The notes: generated by a model from the letters alone, not told the origin. A stretch of 64,000 nucleotides of DNA from Providencia sp. PROV188 (GCF_027595165.1 NZ_CP097291.1:1984001-2048000); one strand, 5' to 3'. Shown: positions 1 through 10,128, counted from the first letter of the stretch. Program-made: numbers and translations.

Positions 1-1126
1 CAAGTGCTAAAAGGCTGATAATTGCCCCCACATACCCAATATTGGTCATTCCCATATGGGTAATCACTTGGTTCCCTAATAATGCCCCAGCACCAATTCC
101 AATATTAAATAACCCAGAGAAAATCGACATCGCGACATCGGTCGCATCTGGCGCTAAATCCAATACTTTTACTTGGATCCCAAGGCTAATACACATGATC
201 GCCATACCCCAGAATATACAGGTACCAATCAACGTCCAAACATCGCCACTTAGTGGCATAAATAACACTAAACAAAGCGTCAGTAAGGTCATCGATACAG
301 GTAAGAATGAGAGCGTAAAGCGGCTACTGTAGCGGCTAAACAAGACGCTACCAAAAATACCAGCCCCACCAAAAATTAATAATAATAGTGTGGCAAAATT
401 TTGGCTCTGTAAGGCAATATCACGTACAAACGGTTCAATATAGCTATACGCAGTAAAATGAGCCGTAATGACGACGGTGATTAACACAAAGACACCCATC
501 AATGCGGGACGTTTAAACAGAACCGGTAGGCTTTTTAATGAACCGGAATGTTCGCTCGGTAAACGTGGTAAAAAGCGTAATAACGCAATCAGGGTTAATA
601 ACGCAAGTACGCCGATACACAAAAATGTTACTCGCCAGCCCATCCATTGCCCAATCACTCGCCCTAACGGTAATCCCAACACGGTTGCCAGTGCCGTTCC
701 CGTTGCGAGCAAGCCCAATGCTTGCGCTTTTTTACCCGCAGGCGCGACGCGGATCGCCAATGATGCGGTAATCGACCAGAAAACTGCGTGAGATAATGCG
801 ATACCAATACGTGCGATAATCAGCACTTCAAAATTCCACGCAATCCCACATAGAATATGGCTGAGAATAAAGACAACAAACAAAATTCCCAGTAATTTTC
901 GCCGCTCAAATTTCCCCGTCATCAACATTAATGGCAGAGACATCACCGCGACAACCCACGCATAAATGGTGATCATCAGCCCCGTATGGGCAACGGTCAT
1001 ATCAAAACTTTCAGCAATATCACTCAGTAATGCGACGGGAACAAATTCGGTGGTATTAAAGACAAAAGCCGCAACGGAAAGCGCCAATACACGGATCCAT
1101 GCAGTGCTTCGAGAAACCTGGGACAT
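1..1126 (-). CDS. sotB: Sugar efflux transporter SotB, MFS family (C-terminus outside window)
   Basis: Major facilitator that exports sugars such as arabinose and IPTG across the inner membrane. The reverse strand reads without a stop from an ATG at 1126 to the window edge, about 375 residues, so the last few tens of residues are missing. It starts [21 protein letters not shown] and contains [15 protein letters not shown] and [30 protein letters not shown], all close to E. coli SotB (YdeA). About eleven hydrophobic segments are visible. An AGGA lies about 10 bases upstream of the ATG. The divergent neighbour is yecF. Confidence 0.9.
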   Translation of the reverse strand, partial: MSQVSRSTAWIRVLALSVAAFVFNTTEFVPVALLSDIAESFDMTVAHTGLMITIYAWVVAVMSLPLMLMTGKFERRKLLGILFVVFILSHILCGIAWNFEVLIIARIGIALSHAVFWSITASLAIRVAPAGKKAQALGLLATGTALATVLGLPLGRVIGQWMGWRVTFLCIGVLALLTLIALLRFLPRLPSEHSGSLKSLPVLFKRPALMGVFVLITVVITAHFTAYSYIEPFVRDIALQSQNFATLLLLIFGGAGIFGSVLFSRYSSRFTLSFLPVSMTLLTLCLVLFMPLSGDVWTLIGTCIFWGMAIMCISLGIQVKVLDLAPDATDVAMSIFSGLFNIGIGAGALLGNQVITHMGMTNIGYVGAIISLLAL

Positions 1127-1364
1127 GGTTTACGACATCCTGTTGATGATAATTAAGGTAAAGAACAACCTTTAGTACATTTTTGTGAATAATATCACAT
1201 TCTCCATTCATCTTTAAAGGATTGAAAATTATCATGTTCACACTATTTTTTCATAGAGAAACAGTTATACCCCTTTAATTTTCATGTCAGTTTGAAAAGC
1301 GACAGAATCATTTCTTCTATGCTACAATCTGCAAATTACTTTTTATTCTTACAGGAATTCCTAA

Positions 1365-1586
1365 ATGAAAACCCATTTTCCAACTGAGCCAGACGTAAAC
1401 GCATTAGCAGACGAAGTAACTTGTTTAAAAAATCTTGTTACTCATATGCTTAAAGCTATCGGTCAGGCTGATGCGGGTAAAATTCTGATCAAAATGCAAC
1501 GCGAAGTCGCTTCGATGGAAGATGAGAAGCAAGCTGAGACTTACAAAAACATTTTAGAACAAATCAAGACAGGTTATCGCCAATAA
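1365..1586 (+). CDS. yecF: DUF2594 family protein YecF
   Basis: Small protein of 73 residues with no established function. It carries the conserved run ADEVTCLKNLVTHMLKAIGQADAGK and ends in IKTGYRQ, matching E. coli YecF (74 aa, ending IKQAYRQ). It is probably soluble and helical, as there is no signal peptide or membrane segment. A GGA lies upstream of the ATG. It is a single-gene unit, divergent from sotB, and is closed by a strong terminator at 1715. Confidence 0.85.
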   Translation: MKTHFPTEPDVNALADEVTCLKNLVTHMLKAIGQADAGKILIKMQREVASMEDEKQAETYKNILEQIKTGYRQ

Positions 1587-1714
1587 GAGCTTTAGCGATA
1601 AATGCGATTCTAAGCGCTAACTCAAAACAGCGAACTAAAGTGCACAAAAACCTAAGTTTCGTTCACTAGGATCCTTTATCTTTGATCTCGAATTAAACCA
1701 TTCTTTATTCATTT

Positions 1715-1750
1715 AGCTCCCCCTTCAGATCCCTATGAAGGGGGCTTTTT
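1715..1750 (+). terminator. Rho-independent terminator after yecF
   Basis: A GC-rich stem pairs CCCCTTCA with TGAAGGGG and is followed by a run of seven T on the plus strand. Confidence 0.85.
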
Positions 1751-1787
1751 TTGCCTAAAATCCTGCCTACTCATTACCCAAAAACAA

Positions 1788-1815
1788 AAAGCGCCACTCT
1801 TTCGAGTAGCGCTTT
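1788..1815 (-). terminator. Terminator of the M20 peptidase-yfcC operon
   Basis: AAAGCGC, one mismatch and ACTC pair with GAGT and GCGCTTT around a TTTC loop. On the minus strand a T-rich tail follows, 40 bases after the yfcC stop codon. Confidence 0.8.
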
Positions 1816-1855
1816 GACAAATACCCTGTCTGTCTACATAACGTGATAGGCGAAC

Positions 1856-3292
1856 TTAAATTGGACCTAAATTCGTCATGACTGCGTAAACAATCGAGAT
1901 AATCGAAATAATGACCCAAGTTAATACCAACGGCCAGATAAACTTCAGCCACTTGGTGTATGGGATTTTCGATGTCGCTAATACCGCCATCAAAATACCT
2001 GATGTTGGGTTAATACAGTTCACAACACCCTCGCCCATTAATACCGTTTGAACGGTAGTTTGACGGGTGATTTCTAACAGATCGCCCATCGGGGTGAAAA
2101 TAGGCACTAAAACTGCCGCTTCACCGGAACCTGACGAAATAAAGAAGTGCATGATAGCAGCGGTACCGAACATAGAAAGCGCAGATAATGTTTTTGGTAA
2201 TCCATCCATCAGAGAAATAATCGAATTCACGATGGTGTCTAAGATCATGCCATCCGCTAATACAATTGCGATGGCACGCGCCATGCCAACAATAAATGCC
2301 CCGCCGACCATACCTGCACAGCCTTTCAGGAAGCCGGTTGCAATATCATTCGGTGACATCCTGTTCAGTACGCCCACCCCCACGCCTAAGATGATAAACA
2401 TAGCCATCATCTCTTTCTCGCCCCAGCTCCACTCAATGGCACCGAAAATAAAGCCAATTAAACAGAATGCGGCATAGGATAATGTAATGACGTGACGTAA
2501 AGAGATTTTTGAGGTCTCAAATTGGCTGTCATCAATCTGAACTTCTGGACGCACCATCCCTTGGCGACGGCTTTTCTTCGCGTACAAAGTTAAAAAGATA
2601 ATCCCTGCGATCACAAAGCTAATATAAACCACCGTGCGGAAGCCAAATGCTGATAGCAGCGGAACATCGGCTAAACCTTGAGATAACCCGACGGTCATCG
2701 GTGCCATTACCGAAGCGTTAAAGCCGGAGTAAGCCGCAACATAGACAATCGCTGCGCCAAACTTGTCATCCATTCCGACTGACTTCGCCACCAATAAACC
2801 TATTGGCACGAAGGCAATTATCGAGTTCACCACAATCCCAGTGGTACCCAAAATTGAGAACACCACAAAGAAGATAGTGATCAACAAAAAGTCATTAAGC
2901 TTTTTACTGCGTGAAATATTACTCAGAACTTTGTTGATTGCGCCCGTTGTTTCAAGCAGATGTAACGCGCCACCAGTAAAGATAATCAAGAAAATGATCG
3001 GAGCCGCTTTAACTAGCCCGTCAGCGATCGACGTGAAAACCTGTCCAGGTAAAACGCCATGCTGTTCAGGTAAACGCTCATAACTCCCCGGAATGGTATA
3101 GGAGCTCTTAACTTGGGTTTCCACACCATCTTTGATAGTTGTGATAACTTTCGTTTCAGAGGCATACTGCCCCGCAGGAACGATCCAAGTCGCAACCGCT
3201 GCCGCGACAAGGATGAAAAAGAGCAATACATACGGGTTTATCCCATCAGAACGCTTTTTTTGTGGTGGTGGTGTTGTTGATGTTATTGCCAT
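1856..3292 (-). CDS. yfcC: YfcC family membrane carrier (DcuC/arginine-ornithine antiporter-like)
   Basis: Integral inner-membrane carrier of 478 residues. It has a cytoplasmic N-terminal tail (QKKRSDGINPY) and about 12 hydrophobic segments, including the family-type stretches TWIVPAGQY near residue 40 and NCINPTSGILMAVLATSKIPY near 435. The YfcC group belongs to the anaerobic C4-dicarboxylate carrier superfamily (PF03606), and members are annotated as basic amino-acid or dicarboxylate exchangers. The substrate cannot be read from the sequence. It lies 42 bases downstream of an M20 peptidase on the same strand and shares one terminator, so the pair probably imports and hydrolyses a peptide-like or N-acyl amino-acid compound. 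That role is inference. AGGA precedes the ATG. Confidence 0.8.
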   Translation of the reverse strand: MAITSTTPPPQKKRSDGINPYVLLFFILVAAAVATWIVPAGQYASETKVITTIKDGVETQVKSSYTIPGSYERLPEQHGVLPGQVFTSIADGLVKAAPIIFLIIFTGGALHLLETTGAINKVLSNISRSKKLNDFLLITIFFVVFSILGTTGIVVNSIIAFVPIGLLVAKSVGMDDKFGAAIVYVAAYSGFNASVMAPMTVGLSQGLADVPLLSAFGFRTVVYISFVIAGIIFLTLYAKKSRRQGMVRPEVQIDDSQFETSKISLRHVITLSYAAFCLIGFIFGAIEWSWGEKEMMAMFIILGVGVGVLNRMSPNDIATGFLKGCAGMVGGAFIVGMARAIAIVLADGMILDTIVNSIISLMDGLPKTLSALSMFGTAAIMHFFISSGSGEAAVLVPIFTPMGDLLEITRQTTVQTVLMGEGVVNCINPTSGILMAVLATSKIPYTKWLKFIWPLVLTWVIISIISIVYAVMTNLGPI

Positions 3293-3334
3293 AGATTTAT
3301 CCTGTTGGATTATTATTTGTTTTGTTAGTCATAA

Positions 3335-4465
3335 TTACTGCGTAATGCGTTTTAACACATTGAAAAATAGCTGAGCGCGCTCAGTTAAAGAGGGAATTTC
3401 GAGGTACTCTTTATCACTATGTTGATAGCCACCAATTGGACCTAAACCGTCTACCGTTGGCGTACCCACACCAGCGGTAAATGAGGCATCAGAACCACCA
3501 CCTGTAGAGACATCTTCCAGAGCGATTTCTAGTTTGTCAGCTTCTTGTTTGATGATGTCGATAAGCGCAGCGCTTTGTGCTGTTTTTGCCATTGGTGGAC
3601 GGTTGATCCCACCAGTCAATGAAAGTTGAATGCCGTTTAACACAGGCTGGCTACACACTTCACGTACTTTCTTGTCGATTTCAATACCTTGCTGCTCAGA
3701 AGAGATCCGCACATCAATTTCTGCACGCGCATTTGGAGCGATGGTATTGACGGATGTTCCACCAGTAATCAGACCCACGTTCACTGACAGCCCTTTATCG
3801 TGCTGAGAAAGTGCATGTAAGCTTTGGATTTTGAAAGCAAGTTCTTGGATAGCACTGATCCCTGCCTCAGGAGCAATACCAGAGTGAGACGCTTTCCCTT
3901 GAATGGTCAGAACATAGGTTCCCACACCGCGACGAGCGCTGACAATGGCACCATTCGCGCGCGCAGGCTCCATCACTAACGCGTAACGTTTGCCTTTCGC
4001 ACATTCCTCGATGACCGGACGTGACGAAATAGAGCCTATCTCTTCGTCGCAGTTCAGCAGCACTTCAATTTTTTTGTAGCGTTCATCGTTGGTGGCATAA
4101 AGCTGTTTGATCACCTGATGCACCATGACATGGCTGCCTTTCATATCGATAACACCAGGACCATAGGCTCTATCACCCTCAATGCTAAATGGTCTTTCCG
4201 CTACTGTGCCTTTTGGAAATACAGTATCAAGATGCAGCAAAATCAAAATTTCAGGCGTGGTAGATGGGTGATAAAGACGATAGTTATTACCCAATTTTTC
4301 ATTTGGGATTATCTCAACCTCAAAGCCCATTGATTGGTAACGTTCACACCAGAATGCAGCGTGATTATCAACACCCTCTTTATCGTATGAACCGGATTCG
4401 GTATTAACCACTTGCTTTAATAAATCCAGCATCTCTGCTTCGTGTACTAAAAATTCATTGTGCAT
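3335..4465 (-). CDS. M20 family metallopeptidase (carboxypeptidase G2-like)
   Basis: Two-zinc aminoacylase/carboxypeptidase fold, 376 residues, without a signal peptide and so cytoplasmic. Metal ligands and catalytic residues are in place: H78 and D80 (LLHLDTVFP), bridging D107 (GVIDMKGS), E141-E142 (CDEEIGS), E166 (MEPARANG) and a histidine near 347 (GYQHSDKEY). The lid domain lies roughly at residues 180-290. CPG2-type members remove a C-terminal amino acid such as glutamate from N-acyl conjugates. The exact substrate here is unknown. It is the first gene of a two-gene operon with yfcC, whose carrier probably supplies the substrate. GGA precedes the ATG at 4465. Confidence 0.85.
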   Translation of the reverse strand: MHNEFLVHEAEMLDLLKQVVNTESGSYDKEGVDNHAAFWCERYQSMGFEVEIIPNEKLGNNYRLYHPSTTPEILILLHLDTVFPKGTVAERPFSIEGDRAYGPGVIDMKGSHVMVHQVIKQLYATNDERYKKIEVLLNCDEEIGSISSRPVIEECAKGKRYALVMEPARANGAIVSARRGVGTYVLTIQGKASHSGIAPEAGISAIQELAFKIQSLHALSQHDKGLSVNVGLITGGTSVNTIAPNARAEIDVRISSEQQGIEIDKKVREVCSQPVLNGIQLSLTGGINRPPMAKTAQSAALIDIIKQEADKLEIALEDVSTGGGSDASFTAGVGTPTVDGLGPIGGYQHSDKEYLEIPSLTERAQLFFNVLKRITQ

Positions 4466-5283
4466 GTTGAGTTCCTATTATTTTATGGCGAGATATTTCA
4501 CTGAGAAAATTGGCTCCCACGCGATAAGATTTTTATTCCAAACAAAATGAAATGTTTATTACTCATAGCCGATAATATTATCGTCATATTCAATTTGACG
4601 CGCAAAACATAGCGCTATCTATGCACATTTTATGCATATACAACAATGATGAGTAAAGCCAGATTTAACCCAAGGAGAAGAAACCCTATGATAATTCGAT
4701 ACTTACTTTGATTGAAAAGGATACTTTCGCACCATAACATAACAGATTAATAAATTACAAATAATTATTAATGCATAAATATGCTCTATTTTTTGATTTT
4801 TTCAAAAAGTAATAGTTACAGAAAGCAATTATAAAAATATATAAAATAAATATATTAATTATGGTAAATAATCTTCAGAAATTAATGGCAGGCTATTAAT
4901 TTTAGCTAACCGTAAATATGCAATATTACACGTGGTATTTATTTTTTTATTCACATGATTTAACGCCAATAACGCGTATATATCTTTCTAACTTTATTTA
5001 GATTTAAATAACCCCAAAGGAGTATTTAGCCTATTTACTCAACATTTACTCAATAAATAAGCGTCAATACCTATAAAATAGTCGTAATTTTTAAACTGAA
5101 GGTTTAATTCGATTCAATCTGAGTGCCGTTTTCTTTCAGTATATTTATTTAACTCTCTTCAGCATAAAATACCTGTCACTTTTCTTTTACTAGCACACTG
5201 CTTTACTGGCACTATTCGCTGAAATAGTTAGATAAAATGATAAATCGAATACGGCGGGGATAGTGGTAGGATGAGTAAATAAA
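4466..5283. other. AT-rich intergenic region, no gene seen
   Basis: About 820 bases upstream of the M20 peptidase and downstream of htpX. I see no convincing reading frame, RNA gene or repeat. It is strongly AT-rich and must hold the promoter of the peptidase-yfcC operon, although no clear -35/-10 pair stands out. Confidence 0.5.
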
Positions 5284-5308
5284 AAAGGGAAACATGATGT
5301 TTCCCTTT
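5284..5308 (-). terminator. Terminator after htpX
   Basis: A perfect 10-bp stem (AAAGGGAAAC / GTTTCCCTTT) with a 5-base loop. On the minus strand it is followed by six T. Confidence 0.9.
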
Positions 5309-5333
5309 CATTTTATCGTATTAACATCGTAGG

Positions 5334-6218
5334 CTATTTCAGATACTGGCCTGAACGTAATGCTTCAATACGTTTATCTAATGGTGGGTGAGATAAAAAC
5401 AATTCGCTAAATGCTTTACCACGACCATTGATACAAAATGCCATCAAACGCCCTTCTTCTTGCGGCTCATAGCTTGTTTTCAGGCGTTGCAGTGCAGCGA
5501 TCATTTTCTCTCTACCGACTAATTTGGCAGAGCCTGCATCCGCGTGGAACTCACGGTAACGAGAGAACCACATCGTAATGATACTCGCTAAAATACCAAA
5601 CACGATTTCTAATACCATCGAAACGGCAAAATAAACCATTGGGTTACCATTGCTGCTTTCACTTTCATTGTCATTGTTGTTTGACATAAAGCCAGCCGCA
5701 ACTTGCGCCAAAATACGTGAAATAAAGATAACGAAGGTATTCACAACACCTTGCAATAAGGTCATGGTAACCATATCACCGTTAGCGACATGGCTGATTT
5801 CATGGGCAATAACTGCTTCAGCTTCATCACGGCTCATGTTTTCCAATAAACCCGTACTTACCGCAACCAAAGAAGCATCACGGCGTGCGCCCGTTGCAAA
5901 TGCGTTGATATCCGGTGCATGGTAAATTGCCACTTGTGGCATTTTGATACCGACTTGCTGGGACTGACGGCTAACAGTGTTAACTAACCACTGTTCCATC
6001 TCATTACGTGGATGCTCGATAACTTCCCCACCAACGGACTTCAGCGCCATCCATTTGGACATGAGCAGCGACACAAATGCACCACCAAAACCAAACAATG
6101 CCGCCATGATCAGCAGACCTTGAGCACTACTTCCACGTATCCCGGTTAAACTTAAAATAATCCCGAACACAAACATAACAGCTAAGTTTGTGAGCAAGAA
6201 TAAAGCAATTCTCATCAT
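5334..6218 (-). CDS. htpX: Membrane-bound zinc protease HtpX
   Basis: Heat-shock M48 metalloprotease of the inner membrane that, with FtsH, degrades misfolded membrane proteins. It has 294 residues, close to the 293 of E. coli. There are two N-terminal membrane helices (residues 4-25 and 33-53). The zinc motif HEISH lies at 139-143 with catalytic E140, followed by two further hydrophobic segments. [10 protein letters not shown] supplies the third metal ligand. The extreme N-terminus [15 protein letters not shown] equals the E. coli start. In E. coli htpX is part of the Cpx envelope-stress regulon, but I did not find a clear CpxR site here. Confidence 0.97.
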   Translation of the reverse strand: MMRIALFLLTNLAVMFVFGIILSLTGIRGSSAQGLLIMAALFGFGGAFVSLLMSKWMALKSVGGEVIEHPRNEMEQWLVNTVSRQSQQVGIKMPQVAIYHAPDINAFATGARRDASLVAVSTGLLENMSRDEAEAVIAHEISHVANGDMVTMTLLQGVVNTFVIFISRILAQVAAGFMSNNNDNESESSNGNPMVYFAVSMVLEIVFGILASIITMWFSRYREFHADAGSAKLVGREKMIAALQRLKTSYEPQEEGRLMAFCINGRGKAFSELFLSHPPLDKRIEALRSGQYLK

Positions 6219-6349
6219 TTTTTATAGGTTCCTTGGTCAAAACAAACATCACGACAAATTTACTTCATAAATAAGGTTTTTTCACACCATTTCAAGCCCA
6301 TTAACAGGAAAAAGTCATAAAATAACATATCTTTACACACAGCAATAAA

Positions 6350-6375
6350 AAATGCCGTTTTAATAAACGGCATTT
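6350..6375 (-). terminator. Terminator after the YdcA-like gene
   Basis: An 11-bp perfect stem (AAATGCCGTTT / AAACGGCATTT) with a TAAT loop and a T-tract on the minus strand. Confidence 0.9.
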
Positions 6376-6408
6376 AAATGATAACGATAAGGCACTACGA
6401 GAAAATGA

Positions 6409-7152
6409 TCAGCTCACTTTACCTTTAGTTGGTTTGCCTTTAGACACTTTTGCGGTTGTTTTTGCTGCAGCTTTAGCTTTGTCGGCTTTTGCTTTATCCG
6501 CTTTTGCTTTGTCTGCTTTCTCTTTTGCTGCTTTGGTTTTGTCTTTCTCTACCGCTTTAGCTTTGTCGGTTTTTTCCTTCACCGATTTAGAGGTTTCCTT
6601 CTCTTTAGCCTTGGCTTTATCTGCTTTTTCTTTCACTGCTTTTGCAGATTCTTTATCGGCAGCTTTAGCTTTATCTGCTTTCTCTTTTACGGCTTTAGAG
6701 GTTTCTTTGTCAGCAGCTTTGGCTTTATCCGCTTTCTCTTTTACAGCTTTAGAGGTCTCTTTCTCTGTTGCTTTTGCCTTATCTTTCACCGCTTTCGATG
6801 TTTCTTTCTCAGCAGCTTTTGCCTTATCAGTTGCTTTTGATGCTTTATCTTTTGCAGTTTTACTCATGTTGTCACCTGTCTCTTTGATAGAATCTACCGC
6901 AGATGGTTTGCTGGACTGCTTTGCCACACCCGCCCCAATACCTGCACTTTTATTGATTGAGTTTTTTAGCTCATTTGTACAGACTTGCTCTGAACGACTG
7001 GTTGTTCCGTCATTACAGATAAATTGCCCGCTATCACAACGAGCAATTCCGCCTTTAGCGCCTGAACAAGGGTAGTTACTTGCATTCGCAGAACCCATTG
7101 ACGACATCATGACCGCCATGACAGTTAATAAACCTACAGATAATTTACGCAT
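6409..7152 (-). CDS. Exported YdcA-like protein with Lys/Ala-rich repeat tail
   Basis: 247 residues. Residues 1-24 form a signal peptide ending near ANA-SN. Residues 27-60 resemble the small E. coli protein YdcA (PCSGxKGGIxxC ... FxCNDGTxS ... CTN), with cysteines 29, 39, 46 and 58 that could form two disulfides. From about residue 107 to 225 the chain is an 18-residue repeat of type KAKAADKETSKAVKEKAD, highly charged and predicted as a long helix or disordered rod. It then ends in a basic GKPTKGKVS. E. coli YdcA stops after the cysteine domain, so the tail is an addition. Histone H1-like and LEA-like sequences have similar composition, but no function can be assigned. It is a single-gene unit with its own terminator. 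Confidence 0.8.
   Translation of the reverse strand: MRKLSVGLLTVMAVMMSSMGSANASNYPCSGAKGGIARCDSGQFICNDGTTSRSEQVCTNELKNSINKSAGIGAGVAKQSSKPSAVDSIKETGDNMSKTAKDKASKATDKAKAAEKETSKAVKDKAKATEKETSKAVKEKADKAKAADKETSKAVKEKADKAKAADKESAKAVKEKADKAKAKEKETSKSVKEKTDKAKAVEKDKTKAAKEKADKAKADKAKADKAKAAAKTTAKVSKGKPTKGKVS
6478..6834 (-). repeat. In-frame 54-bp tandem repeats inside the YdcA-like gene
   Basis: About six imperfect copies of a 54-base unit encode the 18-residue Lys/Ala/Glu repeat. The reverse frame therefore shows a spurious Ala/Leu/Ser-rich open frame at 6434-7075. Tandem DNA of this kind may vary in copy number between strains. Confidence 0.8.
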
Positions 7153-7338
7153 TGCTTTGCCTCATTAATAAGGGATATTACTAACTGAAGTGTAGGATAT
7201 TTTTGAAAAAGCGAAAGAAAACCTACTATTTTTTTAAACAAAAATTTAGGTTTAGTTGAAGTTAAGACTATAGATAAAATACTGAATATATTAAACCATT
7301 ATTAAATCAATGAATTACAAAATCAATAAACATAAAAA

Positions 7339-7356
7339 AGCCAGCTTGCGCTGGCT
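7339..7356 (-). terminator. Terminator after prc
   Basis: Stem AGCCAGC / GCTGGCT with a 4-base loop, followed by six T on the minus strand. Confidence 0.9.
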
Positions 7357-7376
7357 CTAGAAAATACTTTTTATTT

Positions 7377-9422
7377 TTACTGCTTGGCACCAGAAAGCAT
7401 CTTAGTGTTTTGATTCGAAAGGTCTATTGCCATTTTCACCGTTTCATCTAAATACGGATCTGGCGCTTCATAGTCTTTCGGTAAATCATCAATTGACTTC
7501 AATAACGGTTTGCCTAGTTTTGCATTGCGTTCATTAATACGTTTCAGTTTGGTCGCATCAATTTCATCATCTTCTTTCTGACGTTGAGCATAGTTCAGAG
7601 AAATCAGATTCTTAGTTGCTTTCAATGACTTGTAACGCGCAATATCTTCATCGATATATTTGAACTCAGGGTCAACACTGATACGGGCTAAATGCTTGGT
7701 TTTAATCGGAGATAAATCAGCATTAATGTCCCCAGATTTAGTGTAATTCGCAGCCGGGATGCTATCCCAAGGCAATGCGTTATCTTCAAAGCTTTCACCT
7801 GTTTCTGCTGGATCTTGCCCTGTTGGCATAACCACATCTGGAGTCACACCTTCACGCTGAGTACTTCCACCATTTACACGATAGAACTTCTGAATAGTGT
7901 ATTGCACTGAACCTAATGCTGGCCATTCTGGTTTTAGCATTTGGTCATAAACGCGGCTTAAACTTCTGTGCTGCTGTACCGTTCCTTTACCAAAAGTCGG
8001 TTCACCCACAATTAAAGCGCGACCATAATCTTGCATTGCTGCAGCAAAAATTTCTGATGCAGAAGCACTAAAACGATCAACCAGAACAACTAATGGACCT
8101 TTATAATAGATAACATCATCGTCATCCGCATCTTGGCGAACTTGACCATTGTTATCACGAACTTGAACAACCGGTCCTTTGTTAATAAACAGCCCAGATA
8201 ATGCGACCGCTTCTGTTAATGCCCCACCGCCATTACCGCGCAGGTCAATAATCAGAGCCGAAACATTCTCTTTCGCCATTTTTTGTAGTTCAGTTTTGAC
8301 ATCGTTGGTCAAACCGACATAGAAACCTGGAATATCTAATACGCCAACTTTCTCTTTACCTTGCTGTTTGATAGACAGTTTTACCGCTCTATCTTCCAGT
8401 CGGATCTGTTCGCGAACAATTGTCACGATACGTGGCTTAGCACCTTTCGTATCTGAAACGACTTCTAAACGAACTTGGCTACCTTTTGGCCCTTTGATTA
8501 AGGCAACGACGTCGTCTAAACGCCAACCCACGACATCAACAATAGGTTTACCAACTTGACCAACACCAATGATTTTGTCGCCAACTTTTAGCTCTTTACT
8601 TTTAGCTGCAGGACCACCCGCAACTAAAGAATTAATTGTCGTATTATCATCATCTTGTTGTAACACGGCACCAATCCCCTCAAGGGATAAACTCATTTCT
8701 GAGTTAAATTGTTCAGTGCTACGAGGTGATAAATAACTGGTATGTGGGTCAATTTCGCGAGCAAACGCATTCATAATTAATTGGAATACGTCTTCGCTTT
8801 GTGCCTGAGATAAGCGTTTCAATGCAAAATTGTAACGCTTAGTCAGTTTGTCTTTGATCTCTTTGTCATCTTTGCCCGTTAATTTCAAACTTAACCAATC
8901 ATAGCGAACCTTTTGGTCCCATAAACGGTCTAGTTCTTCTTTATCCTTCGGCCAAGGTGCTTTAGTTCGATCAACCTCAATAGAATCCGTCGCGTTTAAA
9001 TCAATCGGTTGATCTAAACGCGCGAGTGCATATTTGAAACGTTCAAAACGACGTTGCTGAGAAAGGTTATACAGGTCATAGAACTTATCTAACTTGCCAT
9101 CTTCAAGCCATTCACCCGTTTTTGCTTTATCTTTTGCATACTGGTCAACATCGGATTGAAGTAAAACATTATGTCCGTAATCAATCATATTGAGATAACG
9201 GTCAAATATTTTCCCAGAAAACTCTTTGTCTAAATCGAATTGACGATAGTGAGAGCGCGTAAAACGCGATGTCACACGCTCACTCACGGTTCCGTGCTGT
9301 GTATTCTGCTTTAAAAGAGGTAACTGAGCAGCAGTGACCGGAGTCACTGCCTGAGTATTAGCTATTGCTGTGCCGAAAGTCGCGAGACTCACAACAAATG
9401 CAACTTTGAGTAATTTGTTCAT
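7377..9422 (-). CDS. prc: Carboxy-terminal processing protease Prc (Tsp)
   Basis: Periplasmic S41 protease that degrades proteins with nonpolar C-termini and trims FtsI and the MepS endopeptidase. It has 681 residues, as in E. coli (682). A signal peptide ends near residue 22 (GTAIANTQ). A PDZ domain lies around residues 240-325 (SLEGIGAVLQ ... GDKIIGVGQ). The catalytic Ser is in DRFSASASEIFAAAMQDYGR and the catalytic Lys in GEPTFGKGTVQQ, at the usual 25-residue spacing. A DUF3340-type C-terminal domain follows. It lies 19 bases downstream of proQ on the same strand, the conserved proQ-prc operon. Confidence 0.97.
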   Translation of the reverse strand: MNKLLKVAFVVSLATFGTAIANTQAVTPVTAAQLPLLKQNTQHGTVSERVTSRFTRSHYRQFDLDKEFSGKIFDRYLNMIDYGHNVLLQSDVDQYAKDKAKTGEWLEDGKLDKFYDLYNLSQQRRFERFKYALARLDQPIDLNATDSIEVDRTKAPWPKDKEELDRLWDQKVRYDWLSLKLTGKDDKEIKDKLTKRYNFALKRLSQAQSEDVFQLIMNAFAREIDPHTSYLSPRSTEQFNSEMSLSLEGIGAVLQQDDDNTTINSLVAGGPAAKSKELKVGDKIIGVGQVGKPIVDVVGWRLDDVVALIKGPKGSQVRLEVVSDTKGAKPRIVTIVREQIRLEDRAVKLSIKQQGKEKVGVLDIPGFYVGLTNDVKTELQKMAKENVSALIIDLRGNGGGALTEAVALSGLFINKGPVVQVRDNNGQVRQDADDDDVIYYKGPLVVLVDRFSASASEIFAAAMQDYGRALIVGEPTFGKGTVQQHRSLSRVYDQMLKPEWPALGSVQYTIQKFYRVNGGSTQREGVTPDVVMPTGQDPAETGESFEDNALPWDSIPAANYTKSGDINADLSPIKTKHLARISVDPEFKYIDEDIARYKSLKATKNLISLNYAQRQKEDDEIDATKLKRINERNAKLGKPLLKSIDDLPKDYEAPDPYLDETVKMAIDLSNQNTKMLSGAKQ

Positions 9423-9441
9423 GACCTGAGTGACCTCCGTA

Positions 9442-10128
9442 TCAGAACTTTAAATGTTCCGCGCGCACAATCATTGCCAGACCAGATGGCAATTGAACCC
9501 TAACACCATCTTTGGCAATTTCCAGCACAGAGGCATCCATCATACTGCTACCCACTTTCACTTTCAGAGTCTGACCGACTTTCAGTGTGTTGATATCAGT
9601 AACTGATTTCAAATTCTCTTCAGCTGGATTGCTACGAGGTTTTTTCGGAGCTGTATTTTGTGGGCGTTCTTTTTTGTCTGATGGACGGCGACGAGATGAG
9701 TTCTCTTTGTTCGCATCATTTTGACGAGGTGCTTTGTCGCTAGGCTTTTTCGCAGCAGGACGCTTTTGCGTTTTTTGTTGCTCTGCGCGTTGGGCTTGGA
9801 CTCTCGCTTTCGCTTCAGCTAATTGTTGACGCGCATGGGCAATGTGCTCTGCATCTAATTCACCGCAGTCATCTCCATTTAAGTCAACACGTTTTGCGCC
9901 TTCTTTAACACCGTAAAGGTAACGCCAGCTAGAGGTATACATGCGTAACGCAGAACGTAATTGCGTTTTGCTAATACCATCCTCTTCGGTCAAGTTCCCT
10001 ACGATATCTTGAAAAATTCCGACTTTAAGCGGACGTGCTTCGCCTTCAGCGATAAAACAGCGTGGAAAACGCTCTGCCAAAAATGCGATAACTTCTTTAC
10101 TACTATTCAACTTAGGTTGATTTTCCAT
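9442..10128 (-). CDS. proQ: RNA chaperone ProQ
   Basis: FinO-domain RNA-binding protein that stabilises many small RNAs and 3' UTRs and affects ProP osmoregulation. 228 residues. The FinO fold occupies residues 1-115 ([52 protein letters not shown]). A basic, disordered Lys/Arg/Pro linker spans about 116-175. The C-terminal Tudor-like domain is [10 protein letters not shown] ... [20 protein letters not shown] chose the ATG at 10128 because it matches the E. coli N-terminus and has an AGGA upstream; the in-frame ATG 16 codons earlier lacks support. It is the first gene of the operon with prc. Confidence 0.96.
   Translation of the reverse strand: MENQPKLNSSKEVIAFLAERFPRCFIAEGEARPLKVGIFQDIVGNLTEEDGISKTQLRSALRMYTSSWRYLYGVKEGAKRVDLNGDDCGELDAEHIAHARQQLAEAKARVQAQRAEQQKTQKRPAAKKPSDKAPRQNDANKENSSRRRPSDKKERPQNTAPKKPRSNPAEENLKSVTDINTLKVGQTLKVKVGSSMMDASVLEIAKDGVRVQLPSGLAMIVRAEHLKF

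Noticed and set aside
4466..5283. Possible hidden gene in the 820-base gap before the M20 peptidase
   Set aside because: No frame of useful length with a ribosome site, no RNA-like structure; only AT-rich sequence.
6434..7075. Plus-strand open frame of 213 codons, Ala/Leu/Ser/Phe-rich
   Set aside because: It is the mirror of the Lys/Ala repeats of the YdcA-like gene; the composition is explained by the reverse complement of AAR and GCN codons.
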